A stretch of DNA of 64,000 nucleotides, from NCBI GenBank assembly GCA_032433765.1, contig JAVIAB010000051.1:50313030-50377029 (forward strand). Direction: 5' to 3'. The stretch's first letter is position 1; each line of letters starts with the position of its first letter. Below the pieces are notes generated by a model. That model was not told where the DNA came from, did no database searches, and was given only the letters and a program-made list of their open reading frames with translations. This DNA comes from Megaustenia siamemsis (Eukaryota > Mollusca > Gastropoda > Stylommatophora > Ariophantidae). Below are positions 34,746 to 46,132 of the stretch, piece by piece. The position numbers and the translations under genes were made by a program.

Positions 34746-35135
34746 CACTGTCAAAACAGAACAGAGAATTGAAGCCTTTGTAATGTGGATATATAGAAGA
34801 ATAGGTAGAGTTGGGTGAAAGGAAAAGAAAACAAACGATGAAGTCTTAAAACAACTAAAAATGAAAAGAGAACTACTAAGCACAATTCAAACAAGACAAA
34901 TGCGATTTTTGAGCCATGTTAAAAGACACAATAGTCTAATAAAAGTAATCCTGGAGGGGAAAATACAAGGTAAAAGAGGCAGAGGCAGACCAAGACTAAC
35001 ATGGACGAGTAACATCAAAAGATGGACGAATCAGCCTATGACAACCTGCACCATCAAAGCAAGAGATAGAGCAGAATGGCGCTCCATGGTAGCCAACCTT
35101 CGTTGCGGAGAAGGCACTCGATGATGATGATGAGG
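34746..35135 (+). mobile_element. LINE-A 3' end, best-preserved C-terminus
   Basis: Open run: RIEAFVMWIYRRIGRVG, one stop (TGA for the usual Trp), KEKKTNDEVLKQLKMKRELL, TRQMRFLSHVKRHNSLIK, RGRGRPRLTWTSNIKRW, MTTCTIKARDRAEWRSMV, ANLRCGEGTR, stop. The tail is gatgatgatgatg. Single stop and otherwise intact, so relatively young. Confidence 0.9.
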
Positions 35136-35329
35136 TCACTTTTGATTTGGAAGTTAATAAAGACAAATTACTTGAAAGTCGTTAAAGAGAACTAAAATTA
35201 AATATTAGACATTCTAAATGTACCTTTTTCAATGCTTTTATATTGATCTGAATGCTTGAGATCAACAGATTGGAAAACAACAAATTTGTAGCTTTTTAAT
35301 ACATGTTTCTATCATTAATGACTGCCCAT

Positions 35330-35604
35330 ATCACAGGTTGGCTACCATAGAGCACCATTTAACTCTTTCTGTTGTTTTGTTAGCGCACGATGTCATAGGT
35401 TCACCCGTCCAACGTTTCTTGCTCTCAGTCCACTTTAGTCTTGGTCTGCCTCTGCATCGTTCACCTTTTACGTTCCCTTTCAAGGTGACCTTCAGTGATG
35501 AATTGTGTCTCATTTTTATACATGACACAAATTTCAGTTGCCTTTTTTCGAATTGTGTTAATAATTCTCTTTTCATTCTCACATGGCTCAGAAACAAATA
35601 CAGC
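35330..35604 (-). mobile_element. LINE-A-related 3' fragment
   Basis: Minus frame: MKRELLTQFEKRQLKFVSC, MRHNSSLKVTLKGNVKGER, CRGRPRLKWTESKKRWTG, NKTTERVKWCSMVANL. It aligns with LINE-A but is clearly divergent (VTLKGNVKGER against VILEGKIQGKR), so it is a separate subfamily. Its 5' end merges into the 28-bp minisatellite. The 3' (GAT)n tail is absent. Confidence 0.8.
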
Positions 35605-36090
35605 ACTTTTTCTTGGAATAAAAGTATACAACACATTTTCTTCCAATAAAAGTATACAGCGCATTTTCTTCCAATAAAAGTATACAACAAATTTTCTTCC
35701 AATAAATGTATACAGCTCATTTTCTTCCAATAAATGTATACAGCTCATTTTCTTCCAATAAAAGAATCAGCACATTTTCTTCCAATAAAAGTATACAGCA
35801 CATTTTATTCCAATAAAAGTATACAGTACATTTTCTTCCAATAAAAGAATCAGCACATTTTCTTCCAATAAAAGTATACAGCACATTTTCTTCCAATAAA
35901 AGTATACAGCACATTTTCTTCAAATAAAAGTATACAACACATTTTCTTACAATAAAGTGTACAACACATTTTCTTACAATAAAAGTATAAAGCACATTTT
36001 TTTCCAATAAAAGTATATAGCACATTTTCTTCCAATAAAAGTATACAGCACATTTTCTTTCAATAGAAGTATACAACACATTTTTATCGA
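35605..36090. repeat. 28-bp minisatellite, about 17 copies
   Basis: Unit acattttcttccaataaaag plus tatacagc, with some 26-bp variants. It abuts the LINE-A-related fragment on its 5'-truncated side. Confidence 0.95.
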
Positions 36091-38044
36091 ATGAAAGTAG
36101 GCAGTACATGTGCATTTGTGTGTAAATGTGCACTTTATCTCATTTTAAAGCTTCAATATTACAGGTCTGCAGATTCAATATTTTCTTTAAACAGTGCATT
36201 TCGACTATATTGCTTAATTAGAAAATGTCTTTTGACTATTTTGCTTAATTGGGCATTATCTATTGACTATATTGCTTAATTGGATAATTCCTGTAGAACA
36301 TATTTCTATATTGTACTTAACATTACTACAATGTATTTTATTTGGCTAAATTACACTATGATTTTTCAAGTCATGTAACATGCTATATTATTGTAAAGTA
36401 TGTATGTCATATGTTATATAATACGTATATACATTCATGCACTTACTAGTTATATCAACATGTCTTCACCTTTATTGTGGTATATGTTAGGTATGAAAAC
36501 AAATGTAGGGCTACAAAGACCAGACATTGTGACAAAGCTCCATTAAGCGAGGATGGGGAAAAAATACTATGATATTAGCACATTAGCTTAGGGTTAATCG
36601 AATACTCAGCAACAGCTGCCCTCGCCTGGCCCCCCGAGGAGGGGTTGAAGGAGTAATGTAGCTCGTTTATCATCGCCATCCGCGCCAACGAAGACGTCAG
36701 TGTGTTGATGTTTCATCTGCTTAGCCCCACGTGCAGAAACGCTTTCGAGAAAACCTTCCGTTTACCAGCTTCCGGCTTCCCAGCGTTCTCTCTGATTGAG
36801 CTACCGGTAAGGAGGGGTACAGTCGAAATGCAGTCTTCTGTGAACTTAAAAGGACGATAGGTTGGTACAAACAAACCTCGCAATTTTGACTTTCTCTAAT
36901 TTTCTGTTAATCAGTTACGACTCCTTTTATCACATTCGGCTACATGCTTAAATTGTTTTCCTGACTTTAAACATCTGGCTTTAACTGCTTTGTTATGACT
37001 TGACTATTTTTTTCTACTGCACAACTATATTCCGCTATATTTCTTTATCTGACTTTCACAACTCTACATTTCTACTGTTCTGTTATATTCCATTATTTCT
37101 TGTCTGACATTATCAACGTTATTTTTATACTGCCCGACTATGTTCCTTTATTTATTGTCTCAAGTTAGCAACTCTATTTTTCTATTGCTCTACCATATCC
37201 TTTTATTTATTGTTTGACTTTGTCAACTCTTATCTTTCTACAGTTCAACTAGTATTATAATCATTTATTCCTTCTCTGTCTTTGGCAACTCTAAATTTCT
37301 ACTGCTCGACTTTATCTCTTTATTTATTGTCCTACGTTGACAACTCTTTATTTCTATTGTCCTACTATATCTAATTTGTTTTTCTTGTTTGACGTTGACA
37401 ACTTTTTATTTCTACTTCCTACTATATCTAATTTTTTTCTCGTCTGACGTTCACAACTCTATTTTTCTACTTTCGGTCCATATTCCTTTATTTCTTGTTT
37501 GACTTTGCGCAAATCTTTTTGTTTTCTTCTACTATTCAACTATATTTCATTTTCTTTTCTGACATTTCCGCTCTGTTTTTCGAGAGTCCGACCAGATTTC
37601 TCTATTTTACTTCATATGATTTTTACATCTCTATTTTTCTACTGTCCAAATAAATTAATATGTTGCATATCTTACTTTAATCTTTTTTTCTATCGCCCAA
37701 TGCTAAATAATACAACACAGTGTTTCAATACCTGACATAATTTAAATTTAATATTGAGAAATTCACATATTGCAATCTCACATGCAGTCCACATATGCCT
37801 CGGTCATGTAACCTTCATGTATGCATTTGATTTAACAAATAGTTGCTTACCGATATTACTAATGTGCAACTTTAAGACAGTTTTACTCCAAAGTAGCCAA
37901 AGTTATCCCCTATTTCTTTCTTCTTTTTTATAATTTATAATCATTTAAAAACATTAACAGTAATATTGACTTAGTAAAGTTTCTTAATAACTTAGAATGC
38001 ATAAATCAAAATACAAATAATATAAGGAGAAACAACGAGAACCT
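36091..38044. other. AT-rich stretch with a GC-richer tRNA-like patch
   Basis: The patch at about 36635-36835 is markedly richer in G+C. On the minus strand it contains ggtagctcaatcagagag, resembling a pol III box A, but no clear box B. It may be a decayed SINE. The T-rich remainder (36900-37700) has loosely repeated gtctgac..caactc..tttctac phrases with ~60-65 bp spacing, suggesting an old degenerate tandem repeat. Confidence 0.45.
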
Positions 38045-41000
38045 AGCACTAACACCGTGCAACACACAACTAGTAATAATGATGAGAAACATACATCTAG
38101 CATCGAAAACGATCAACACACAACTAGCAATAATGATGAGAAACATACATCTAGCACTAAGAACAATCAACACACACTTTAGCAATAATGATGAGAAACA
38201 TACATCCAGCACCAAGAACGATCAACACACAACTAGCAATAATGATGAGAAACATACATCTAGCACTAAGAACAATCAACACACAAAAAGCAATAATGAT
38301 GAGAAACATACATCTAGCACCAAGAACGATCAACACACAACTAGCAATAATGACGAGAAACATGCATCTAGCACCAAGAAATTTCAATACACAACTAGCA
38401 ATAATGACGAGAAGCATACATACATCTAGCACCAGGAACGATCAACACACACCTAGCAATAATGACGAGAAACATAAACACATCTAGCACCAAGAACGAT
38501 CAACACACACCTAGCAATAATGACGAGAAACATACATACATCTAGCACCAAGAACGATCAACACACAACTAGCAATAATGACGAGAAACATACATACATC
38601 TAGCACCAAGAACGATCAACACACAACTAGCAATAATGACGAGAAACATGCATCTAGCACCAAGAACGATCAACACACAACTAGCAATAATGACGAGAAA
38701 TATGCATCTAGCACCAAGAACGATCAACACACAACTAACAATAATGACGAGAAACATACATCTAGCACCAAGAACGATCAACACACAACTAACAATAATG
38801 ACGAAAAATATGCATCTAGCACCAAGAACGATCAACACACAACTAACAATAATGACGAGAAACATGCATGTAGCACCAAGAACGATCAACACACAACTAA
38901 CAATAAAGACGAGAAACATACATCTAGCACCAAGAACGATCAACACACAACTAACAATAATGACGAAAAACATACATCCAGCACCAAGAACGATCAACAC
39001 AAAACTAGCAATAATGACGAGAAACATACATACATCTAGCACCAAGAACAATCAACACACAACTAGCAATAATGACGAGAAACATACATCTAGCACTAAG
39101 AACAATCAACACACACTTTAGCAATAATGATGAGAAACATACATCTAGCACTAAGAACAATCAACACACACTTTAGCAATAATGATGAGAAACATACATC
39201 TAGCACCAAGAACGATCAACACACAACTAGCAATAATGATGAGAAACATACATCTAGCACTAAGAACAATCAACACACAAAAAGCAATAATGATGAGAAA
39301 CATACATCTAGCACCAAGAACGATCAACACACAACTAGCAATAATGATGACAAACATACATCTAGCGTCAAAAACGATCAACACACAACTAGCAATAATG
39401 ACGAGAAACATACATCTAGCACCAAGAACGATCAACACACAACTAGCAATAATGACGAGAAACATGCATCTAGCACCAAGAACGATCAATACACAACTAG
39501 CAATAATGACGAGAAGCATACATACATCTAGCACCAAGAACGATCAACACACACCTAGCGATAATGACGAGAAACATAAACACATCTAGCACCAAGAACG
39601 ATCAACACACACCTAGCAATAATGACGAGAAACATACATACATCTAGCACCAAGAACGATCAACACACAACTAACAATAATGACGAGAAACATACACACA
39701 TCTAGCACCAAGAACGATCAACACACAACTAGCAATAATGACGAGAAACATACATACATCTAGCACCAAGAACGATCAACACACAACGAGCAATAATGAC
39801 GAGAAACTTACATACATCTAGCACCAAGAACGATCAACACGCAACTAGCAATAATGACGAGAGACATGCATCTAGCACCAAGAACGATCAACACACAACT
39901 AGCAATAATGACGAGAAATATGCATCTAGCACCAAGAACGATCAACACACAACTAACAATAATGACGAGAAACATACATTTAGCACCAAGAACGATCAAC
40001 ACACAACTAACAATAATGACGAGAAACATACATCTAGCACCAAGAACGATCAACACACAACTAACAATAATGACGAGAAATATGCATCTAGCACCAAGAA
40101 CGATCAACACACAACTAACAATAATGACGAGAAACATGCATGTAGCACCAAGAACGATGAACACACAACTAACAATAATAACGAGAAACATACATCTAAC
40201 ACCAAGAACGATCAACACACAACTAACAATAATGACGAAAACATACATCCAGCACCAAGAACGATCAACACAAAACTAGCATTAATGACGAGAAACATAC
40301 ATACATCTAGCACCAAGAACAATCAACACACAACTAGCAATAATGACGAGAAACATACATCTAGCACCAAGAACGATAAACACACAACTAGCAATAATGA
40401 CGAGAAACATGCATCTAGCACCAAGAACGATCAATACACAACTAGCAATAATGACGAGAAGCATACATACATCTAGCACCAAGAACGATCAACACACACC
40501 TAGCAATAATGACGAGAAATAATAAACACATTTAGCACCAAGAACGATCAACACACACCTAGCAATAATGACGAGAAACATACATACATCTAGCACCAAG
40601 AACGATCAACACACAACTAGCAATAATGACGAGAAACATACACACATCTAGCACCAAGAACGATCAACACACAACTAGCAATAATGACGAGAAACATACA
40701 TACATCTAGCACCAAGAACGATCAACACACAACTAGCAATAATGACGAGAAATATGCATCTAGCACCAAGAACGATCAACACACAACTAACAATAATGAC
40801 GAGAAACATACATCTAGCACCAAGAACGATCAACACACAACTAACAATAATGACGAGAAACATACATCTAGCACCAAGAACGATCAACACACAACTAACA
40901 ATAATGACGAGAAATATGCATCTAGCACCAAGAACGATCAACACACAACTAACAATAATGACGAGAAACATGCATGTACCACCAAGAACGATCAACACAC

Positions 41001-41232
41001 AACTAACAATAATGACGAGAAACATACATCTAGCACCAAGAACGATCAACACACAACTAACAATAATGACGAGAAACATACATCTAGCACCAAGAACGAT
41101 CAACGCACAACTAGCAATAATGACGAGAAACATACATCTAGCACCAAGAACGATCAACACACAACTAACAATAATGACGAGAAACATACATCTAGCACCA
41201 AGAACGATCAACGCACAACTAGCAATAACAAG
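38045..41232. repeat. 54-bp minisatellite, about 58 copies, with higher-order structure
   Basis: Unit: aatgacgagaaacatacatc, tagcaccaagaacgatcaac, acacaactaacaat (54 bp, 18 codons). Frames stay open on both strands: DEKHTSSTKNDQHTTNNN, MTRNIHLAPRTINTQLTI, and on the minus strand VIIVSCVLIVLGARCMFL. Some units carry a 4-bp cata insertion that breaks the frame. Rare variants recur at long spacing: caacacacaaaaagc at 38277 and 39271; aacatgcatgtagcacc at 38861 and 40133, with a close variant at 40967. Multi-unit blocks were therefore duplicated. No start context, splice signal or flanking coding sequence supports a gene. Confidence 0.97.
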
Positions 41233-41926
41233 TAGCACACACTTTCTAGTAACAACAAGCTACAAGAAAGCCCTAACAACTTATACAAATAATATCTCAC
41301 TGCTGCCCAAATTCTCTCTATTGTATATGTTGTTTCTTTCATTCTTTCAGGAAAAAATATCTATTCATGATAATGACGAATAAGGAAGCGAGATCTCATA
41401 GCTTAGAACAATGGGCAGAGAGAAAATGTTAGTGTAAACATGAAAAATAATGTGTAGAAGAATGCATCCATCTGTTGGGCATAATGCTGGAGAAGCAAAT
41501 AAAATGAGAAGAAAGAACGGTCCACCGGTTATGTGAGCAATTATACCGTTGCGGGGCTTGATGGTCGCACTTTAATCAAGGAAACTCTCTTATGCTCGTC
41601 AAATCAGGCCTGGGACCACGAGCGGACGATAAAAACAACAACGAGGAAGACAGCAAAGGGTGTCGTGGACTGGAAGGATGCTTTGATTATGGCCTGATGA
41701 TTGTGGTTAGAGAGGGCTTCAATCAATGTTAGCTGGATTGCGTTCAATCTTTTCTTTTTCGCGGAAACGTTTGCGCTTTTATATTAATAATATTGCTGAC
41801 TACTTAAGTACAAAAGTAGTTTCTCGGGAACCTCCTTTTTCATGTCTCAAAACATACTAGGTTATAAAGAAGTTCTCTTAAACAATGGCGATATTTATCG
41901 TCACATTTGTAACTTCGAAAACAGTC
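41233..41926. other. Unassigned stretch
   Basis: No feature recognised. Confidence 0.4.
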
Positions 41927-42210
41927 CAATGTTCCATTTAAAAAAGTAAAGGTTTCCACGCCTTTCTAGGCGTATGGGGAATATGGTGTTAGTGACCATA
42001 TGTTTCTATGACCACGGCACATTTTTGGGTGAAGTGGTCGTTATCACGCCAGGCCGCCTTTACCTCCCAGAAAAATCTGTTACCCATTTTTAGAGGCTGT
42101 GTGAACCCCGCAGCCTTGTCAGTCCGAAAGAAAAATCCGCCACTACTGGGGATCGAACCCGGACCAAGCGAGCACACTAACCACTCAGTCACCGAGGCTC
42201 ACAATGTTCC
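41927..42210 (-). mobile_element. SINE-1 variant with a different tRNA-like head
   Basis: The body is 41936-42201 (minus) with the SINE-1 core (aatatggtgttagtgaccat, ccagaaaaatctg). The head, read on the minus strand, is gagcctcggtgactgagtgg, then gggttcgatcccc, differing from the gccgcgatagctcag head of other copies. Flanks caatgttcc at 41927-41935 and 42202-42210 form a 9-bp duplication. Confidence 0.85.
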
Positions 42211-42518
42211 CCAACCATAACCAATATTTACATGGAAAAATAACGTTTACATTCGGTGCATACAACAAAACAATTATTTGTAATCAATTATATTCATTTT
42301 AATCCTGATCTTGAGATATTAAATGATGGATATGATTGGATTACAGGTAAAGGTACTCTCATAGCGTTTTAAAATTGGGTAATGAAGTGGTTGTGAATTC
42401 ATTGTACCAAGTCTTAGCTTCATGAAGTGGTGTAGCTAGTTCCCTTCACAGCTGCATTCCCTTGCCAGGGGATATTTTTGGTATTCATCTGTAGTGTATG
42501 GGTGGACCTGGAAATCAT
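42211..42518. other. Unassigned stretch
   Basis: No feature recognised. Confidence 0.4.
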
Positions 42519-42519
42519 T

Positions 42520-42552
<33 letters not shown>

Positions 42553-42608
42553 GAGTGCCATCTCCGCAACGAACGTTGGTTACCATGGAACGCCATTCTG
42601 CTCTATCT
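42519..42608 (-). mobile_element. LINE-A 3' terminus, about 90 bp
   Basis: Begins with an expanded (CAT)n (about 11 units), then cgagtgccatctccgcaacg, the LINE-A 3' end. Extremely 5'-truncated. Confidence 0.85.
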
Positions 42609-42835
42609 CGTGAACAAAATTTGTTGCATCAACAGTCATTTCAATCCCCAACTTTTCGGTCGACAGTGCGAATACAATAATAACAACTCAGTTTGGCTCT
42701 CCTAGTTTGATTCGAAATAATTATTTTATTGAAATTAATATTAAGTCATGCAAAACATAATTAACGCAGGACTGTCATGTAGTTTACTATATCACATAAT
42801 GATTTTATCTCTGTATATTATATATATATATAGGA

Positions 42836-43089
42836 AGCCGCGATAGCTCAGTGGTTAGTAAACAGGACTACAAAGGACAAGAGGTAGGGTTCGATCCCAA
42901 CCGACGGCTTCCAGGTTCACCCAGCTTTTAATGGGTGCGGAATTTTTTTTTTCTGGGAAAGTAAAGCGGCATGGGCGTAATACCGACCACATTGCCCCAA
43001 AAATCATGTGCCAAAAAAGGTATGTAAAATTTATGGTCACTAACACCATATTCTCTATACGCCACGTGACGGAGGCACTTTAATTTTTT

Positions 43090-43093
<4 letters not shown>
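42836..43093 (+). mobile_element. SINE-1 copy
   Basis: Head gccgcgatagctcagtggtt with box B ggttcgatccca, body aagcggcatgggcgtaatac, T-rich end cactttaatttttttacc. Flanked by TA-rich microsatellite on both sides, which hides any duplication. (TA)n follows at about 43095-43170. Confidence 0.88.
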
Positions 43094-43130
<37 letters not shown>

Positions 43131-43204
43131 TATATATATAAATATATATATATATAATATATACATATATAATTACCCAATACCTAGGCATTTAATAGAT
43201 TTTA

Positions 43205-43765
43205 CAGCAACCAACCTAGTCACGAAGTTAGATGCTTACAGCAATGGATAGTCATATCTTAAAACACCTGCAGAAAATGTTTAACACAATATGGAAAGAA
43301 GAAAAGGCACCAATACAGTGGAATAGAGGTATAGTTCTACATATTCCCAAACAAGGCAATCTCAAAGATTGCAACAGCTGGAAAGGAGCTCTACTATTAG
43401 TTGTCTATAAAGTATTCTGTAAGATCATCATCATCAGAATCAAAGTTGCAGTAGATACTGTCATGCGTGAAAAAACAGGACTTCCAAAAGGAAAGTGGCT
43501 GCATTGATCATATTTTCACTATAAGAATTATATTAGAAGAACATATAGAAAATCAGAAACCACTTCTAAATTTCATTGATTTCAAAAAAGCCTTTCGACA
43601 GCGTACATAGAGAATCATTGAGGAACATACTCAGATAACATGAAATACCACCAACAATTATTAACATCATTAAACATCTGTATGACCTCTTCTTATTAGC
43701 AGTTCACACAGAGGCAGGACTGAGTTCTGGGTCCCAGACTGATACCGGTGTGAAACTAGGATGTA
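43205..43765 (+). mobile_element. LINE-D reverse transcriptase, part 1 (before the mariner-group insertion)
   Basis: MLTAMDSHILKHLQKMFNTI, WKEEKAPIQWNRGIVLHIPK, DCNSWKGALL, VVYKVFCKIIIIRIKVAVDT, then a frameshift, LNFIDFKKAF, then LRQHEIPPTIINIIKHLYD and TDTGVKLGC. These are RT domain motifs up to the G-V-x-x-G-C block before the catalytic box. The sequence breaks at the TA (43764-43765) where the DNA transposon inserted and resumes at 45178. Multiple frameshifts. Confidence 0.88.
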
Positions 43766-43796
43766 CAGGTGTTTTTAAAGTTGCAGTGCAGTGAAT
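43766..43796. repeat. Terminal inverted repeat, 3' side of transposase
   Basis: Begins caggtgtttttaaagttgca and pairs with 45144-45175. It lacks one G present in the other end and has T where the other has C. Confidence 0.95.
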
Positions 43797-43946
43797 TTAT
43801 ACTCTCGAAAGAAAAAATGTCACCAGAAATGCGGTTAACTAATGCGTCACACAAATTGTAAAATAAATGGTATTATTCAAATATACTTGACTGCTATCGG
43901 CGAGCTTATAATGGGTAATGTTGGTATTAACACAATAAAGTTGTGC

Positions 43947-44993
43947 CTAAAGCATATGTTGAAAATGTCCACCACGGGTCTCAAGACATGTCGCGATTCG
44001 TCTTTCCATATTTGCGAAAACCTTCAGAATAATGTCTGGTGATATTTGTTTAATCTTGTCTACTATTTCAGTCTTTAGGTCATTAATTGTCTGCGGATTA
44101 TTTTCATAAACTTTCCCCTTCAATGCCCCCCACAGATAATAATCTGGGGGTGTTAGATCTGGTGAACGAGCAGGCCAGATTCCACGTGAAATAATGCGAT
44201 TTGCAAATATGCTTTCTAAATAATTGAGTGTTGTTGTGGCTGTGTGTGCTGTTGCCCCATCCTGCTGAAACCAGGATTCCATAATTTCCCGTTCTGTAAG
44301 GTGTGCTATGAACGGTTCCAGAATTAAAGTACGGTAACGTTTTGCATTTATTGTTTCATTAAAAAATATAGGTCCTATTATCCGCATACGACTTATAGCG
44401 CACCACACTCCGACTTTTTGATCGTAAAGCGGCACTTGATGAAATTCATGGGGTTTTTCACTGCTCCACAGCCGATTGTTCTTACTGTTCACATAACCGG
44501 ATAAATGAAACCAGGCCTCATCAGTGAAAAAAGTGACGTCAAGGATGGCAGCGCCATGTTCATAAATAAAATTCTGAAACCACATGCAGTAGTTTAAACG
44601 GGATTCATAATCTCTTTCTTGGAGTTGAGACACTTCAGTTAATTTGTATGGACGATAGTGTAGTTCACTTCTTAAAACCTTGTGAACAGAACTCTTAGAT
44701 ATTTGCACCTGTTGAGACAAGTGGTTTAAAGATGCATTTGGACTCATTGTAATTCTGTCTTGGAGTTCCATAATTTGGTCTTGTGAAATTGAAGGTCTTC
44801 CAGATCGGTATGCATCTACCACACTACCGGTTTCACGAAACTTTTTGATCAATTTTGTAACAGAATTTCGGTGAGGGACTTCTGAGTCTGGAAATTTCCT
44901 CACGAATTGTCTAATGACCTCATCCGTATATTTACCGCCATTACGAAAGACATGCTCAACCAGAAATACCCTGTTTTCAATCGTCAACACCAT
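43947..44993 (-). CDS. Transposase, Tc1/mariner (IS630) superfamily, intact
   Basis: 348 codons from the ATG at 44993-44991 (a TTG three codons upstream is ignored), stop at 43947. An N-terminal helix-turn-helix (about residues 5-55) is followed by RSGRPS (about 63-68) and a second helix-turn-helix (about 85-115), the bipartite DNA-binding region that recognises the inverted repeats. The catalytic domain carries FTDEAWF (D158), WFQQDGATAHT (D245) and RSPDLTPPDYYLWG (D284). D245 and D284 are separated by 38 residues, longer than the 34 of classical mariners, so this belongs to another lineage of the superfamily. From memory of the family, similar proteins ending in GGHFQH occur widely in arthropods. 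It is the only long intact transposase ORF in the window. Confidence 0.95.
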   Translation of the reverse strand: MVLTIENRVFLVEHVFRNGGKYTDEVIRQFVRKFPDSEVPHRNSVTKLIKKFRETGSVVDAYRSGRPSISQDQIMELQDRITMSPNASLNHLSQQVQISKSSVHKVLRSELHYRPYKLTEVSQLQERDYESRLNYCMWFQNFIYEHGAAILDVTFFTDEAWFHLSGYVNSKNNRLWSSEKPHEFHQVPLYDQKVGVWCAISRMRIIGPIFFNETINAKRYRTLILEPFIAHLTEREIMESWFQQDGATAHTATTTLNYLESIFANRIISRGIWPARSPDLTPPDYYLWGALKGKVYENNPQTINDLKTEIVDKIKQISPDIILKVFANMERRIATCLETRGGHFQHML

Positions 44994-45143
44994 TTCCTTC
45001 AAGCAATGAGACAGTGAAAGTAGCGTAGTGCCCGTCCTTTACGTAAATAAAACCATAAAGGAAGCAGCGGTTTGTTCATAAATGTGGTTTACAAAATTGT
45101 GGTACGTAGATGATGATTACGTCATTTACTGAATATTAGAAAT

Positions 45144-45175
45144 ATTCACTGCACTGCGACTTTAAAAACACCCTG
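45144..45175. repeat. Terminal inverted repeat, 5' side of transposase
   Basis: Read outwards-in on the minus strand it begins cagggtgtttttaaagtcgc. Flanked outside by the second TA at 45176-45177. Confidence 0.95.
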
Positions 45176-45177
45176 TA

Positions 45178-46110
45178 TTTTATCGCCTGGTTATTTGCAA
45201 TTGCCATCGATTTCATTAAGCAGAAATACTGTACATGTAACAAAGGCATTGAAGGAGCACTTGGATCTCAATTGGAGGACCCTGTTTGTGTTGACGACAG
45301 AGTCCTTATCAACAGCAATGTGAACATAATGCAAGAAAAAATAAATTGCTAAAAATGTTTACTTCAGATCAACCAAGAAAAGAAAAATAATGACAAATCA
45401 AATTTGCACAAAAGAAAAAAAATATACCTTGAAGGAGAAGAAGTGAAAGAAGTAGATCACTTTATTTCTGTATAGATCCGGAGATAACAAGGAGGGAGAT
45501 TAGAATCAGAATAGCGAAGGCAGCAATGACTTTCAGAAACATTGTTACAATATGGAAATCACAATTACTAAGCACAAAAACAAATCTCAGGAAATTCAAA
45601 ACAAACGTATTATCCACTCTTACTTATGCATGCGAGAGCTGGACAACAACTAAACAAAAAGTAAATACACTGGATGCATTTTAAAACAATTTCCTGTGAA
45701 AAATAGGGAACAGGCAAATAATTGCAATTGAAATAATTGCCTGTGAAAAATACTTTGTATGCAACAGAATGAGTTCAAGACTAGGGCAGAAATACGAGAA
45801 ATGACAAAGCATCCAAAATGTCAACTATAATCAAGAGAAGATAGTGGTTATAAGGTGGTCATAAGTTGGCCATGTGTTGGGAGGAATCTCAAAGCATGCC
45901 CTCAGATGGGAACAAGAACACTAACAAGAACATTAAAGCGAGTGGCAATACCATCAGACATAAACTCCCTCGCCGAGATTGAGCAATTCGCCCAGAACAG
46001 AGCCGTGTGGCGAGACAATTGCAGGTCCTGTGCAAGGTCTGACAGTTGAACGGTCGTCTACCACGCGAACCTAGAATCTCTGCTCAATGTGCCGTCATCG
46101 GCTCGAAACG
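45178..46110 (+). mobile_element. LINE-D part 2 (after the insertion) to its C-terminus
   Basis: Resumes with FAIAIDFIKQKYCTCNKGIE, then VDDRVL (decayed FADD box, so catalytically dead), LEGEEVKEVDHFIS, RIRIAKAAMTFRNIVTIWK, VLSTLTYACESWTTTKQK, frameshifts, MSTIIKRR, VGHVLGGISKHALRWEQ and NSLAEIEQFAQNRAVWRD. The end matches LINE-D at 1-234. The tail ends near 46110, where (TA)n begins (46111-46132). Together with 43205-43765 this is one LINE copy. Confidence 0.88.
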
Positions 46111-46132
46111 ACGATATATATATATATATATA

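Larger units (their letters stand above)
43766..45175 (-). mobile_element. Structurally complete Tc1/mariner-group transposon
   Basis: A 1,410-bp element with terminal inverted repeats at 43766-43796 and 45144-45175 and TA dinucleotides immediately outside both ends (43764-43765, 45176-45177), the duplication expected for this superfamily. The repeats (31 and 32 bp) differ by one indel and one substitution. It encodes one uninterrupted transposase on the minus strand. It interrupts a LINE-D RT domain exactly between GVKLGC and the downstream LFAIAIDFI block, confirming both boundaries. The intact ORF, near-identical ends and clean TA flanks suggest a young, possibly still mobile copy. Confidence 0.95.
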
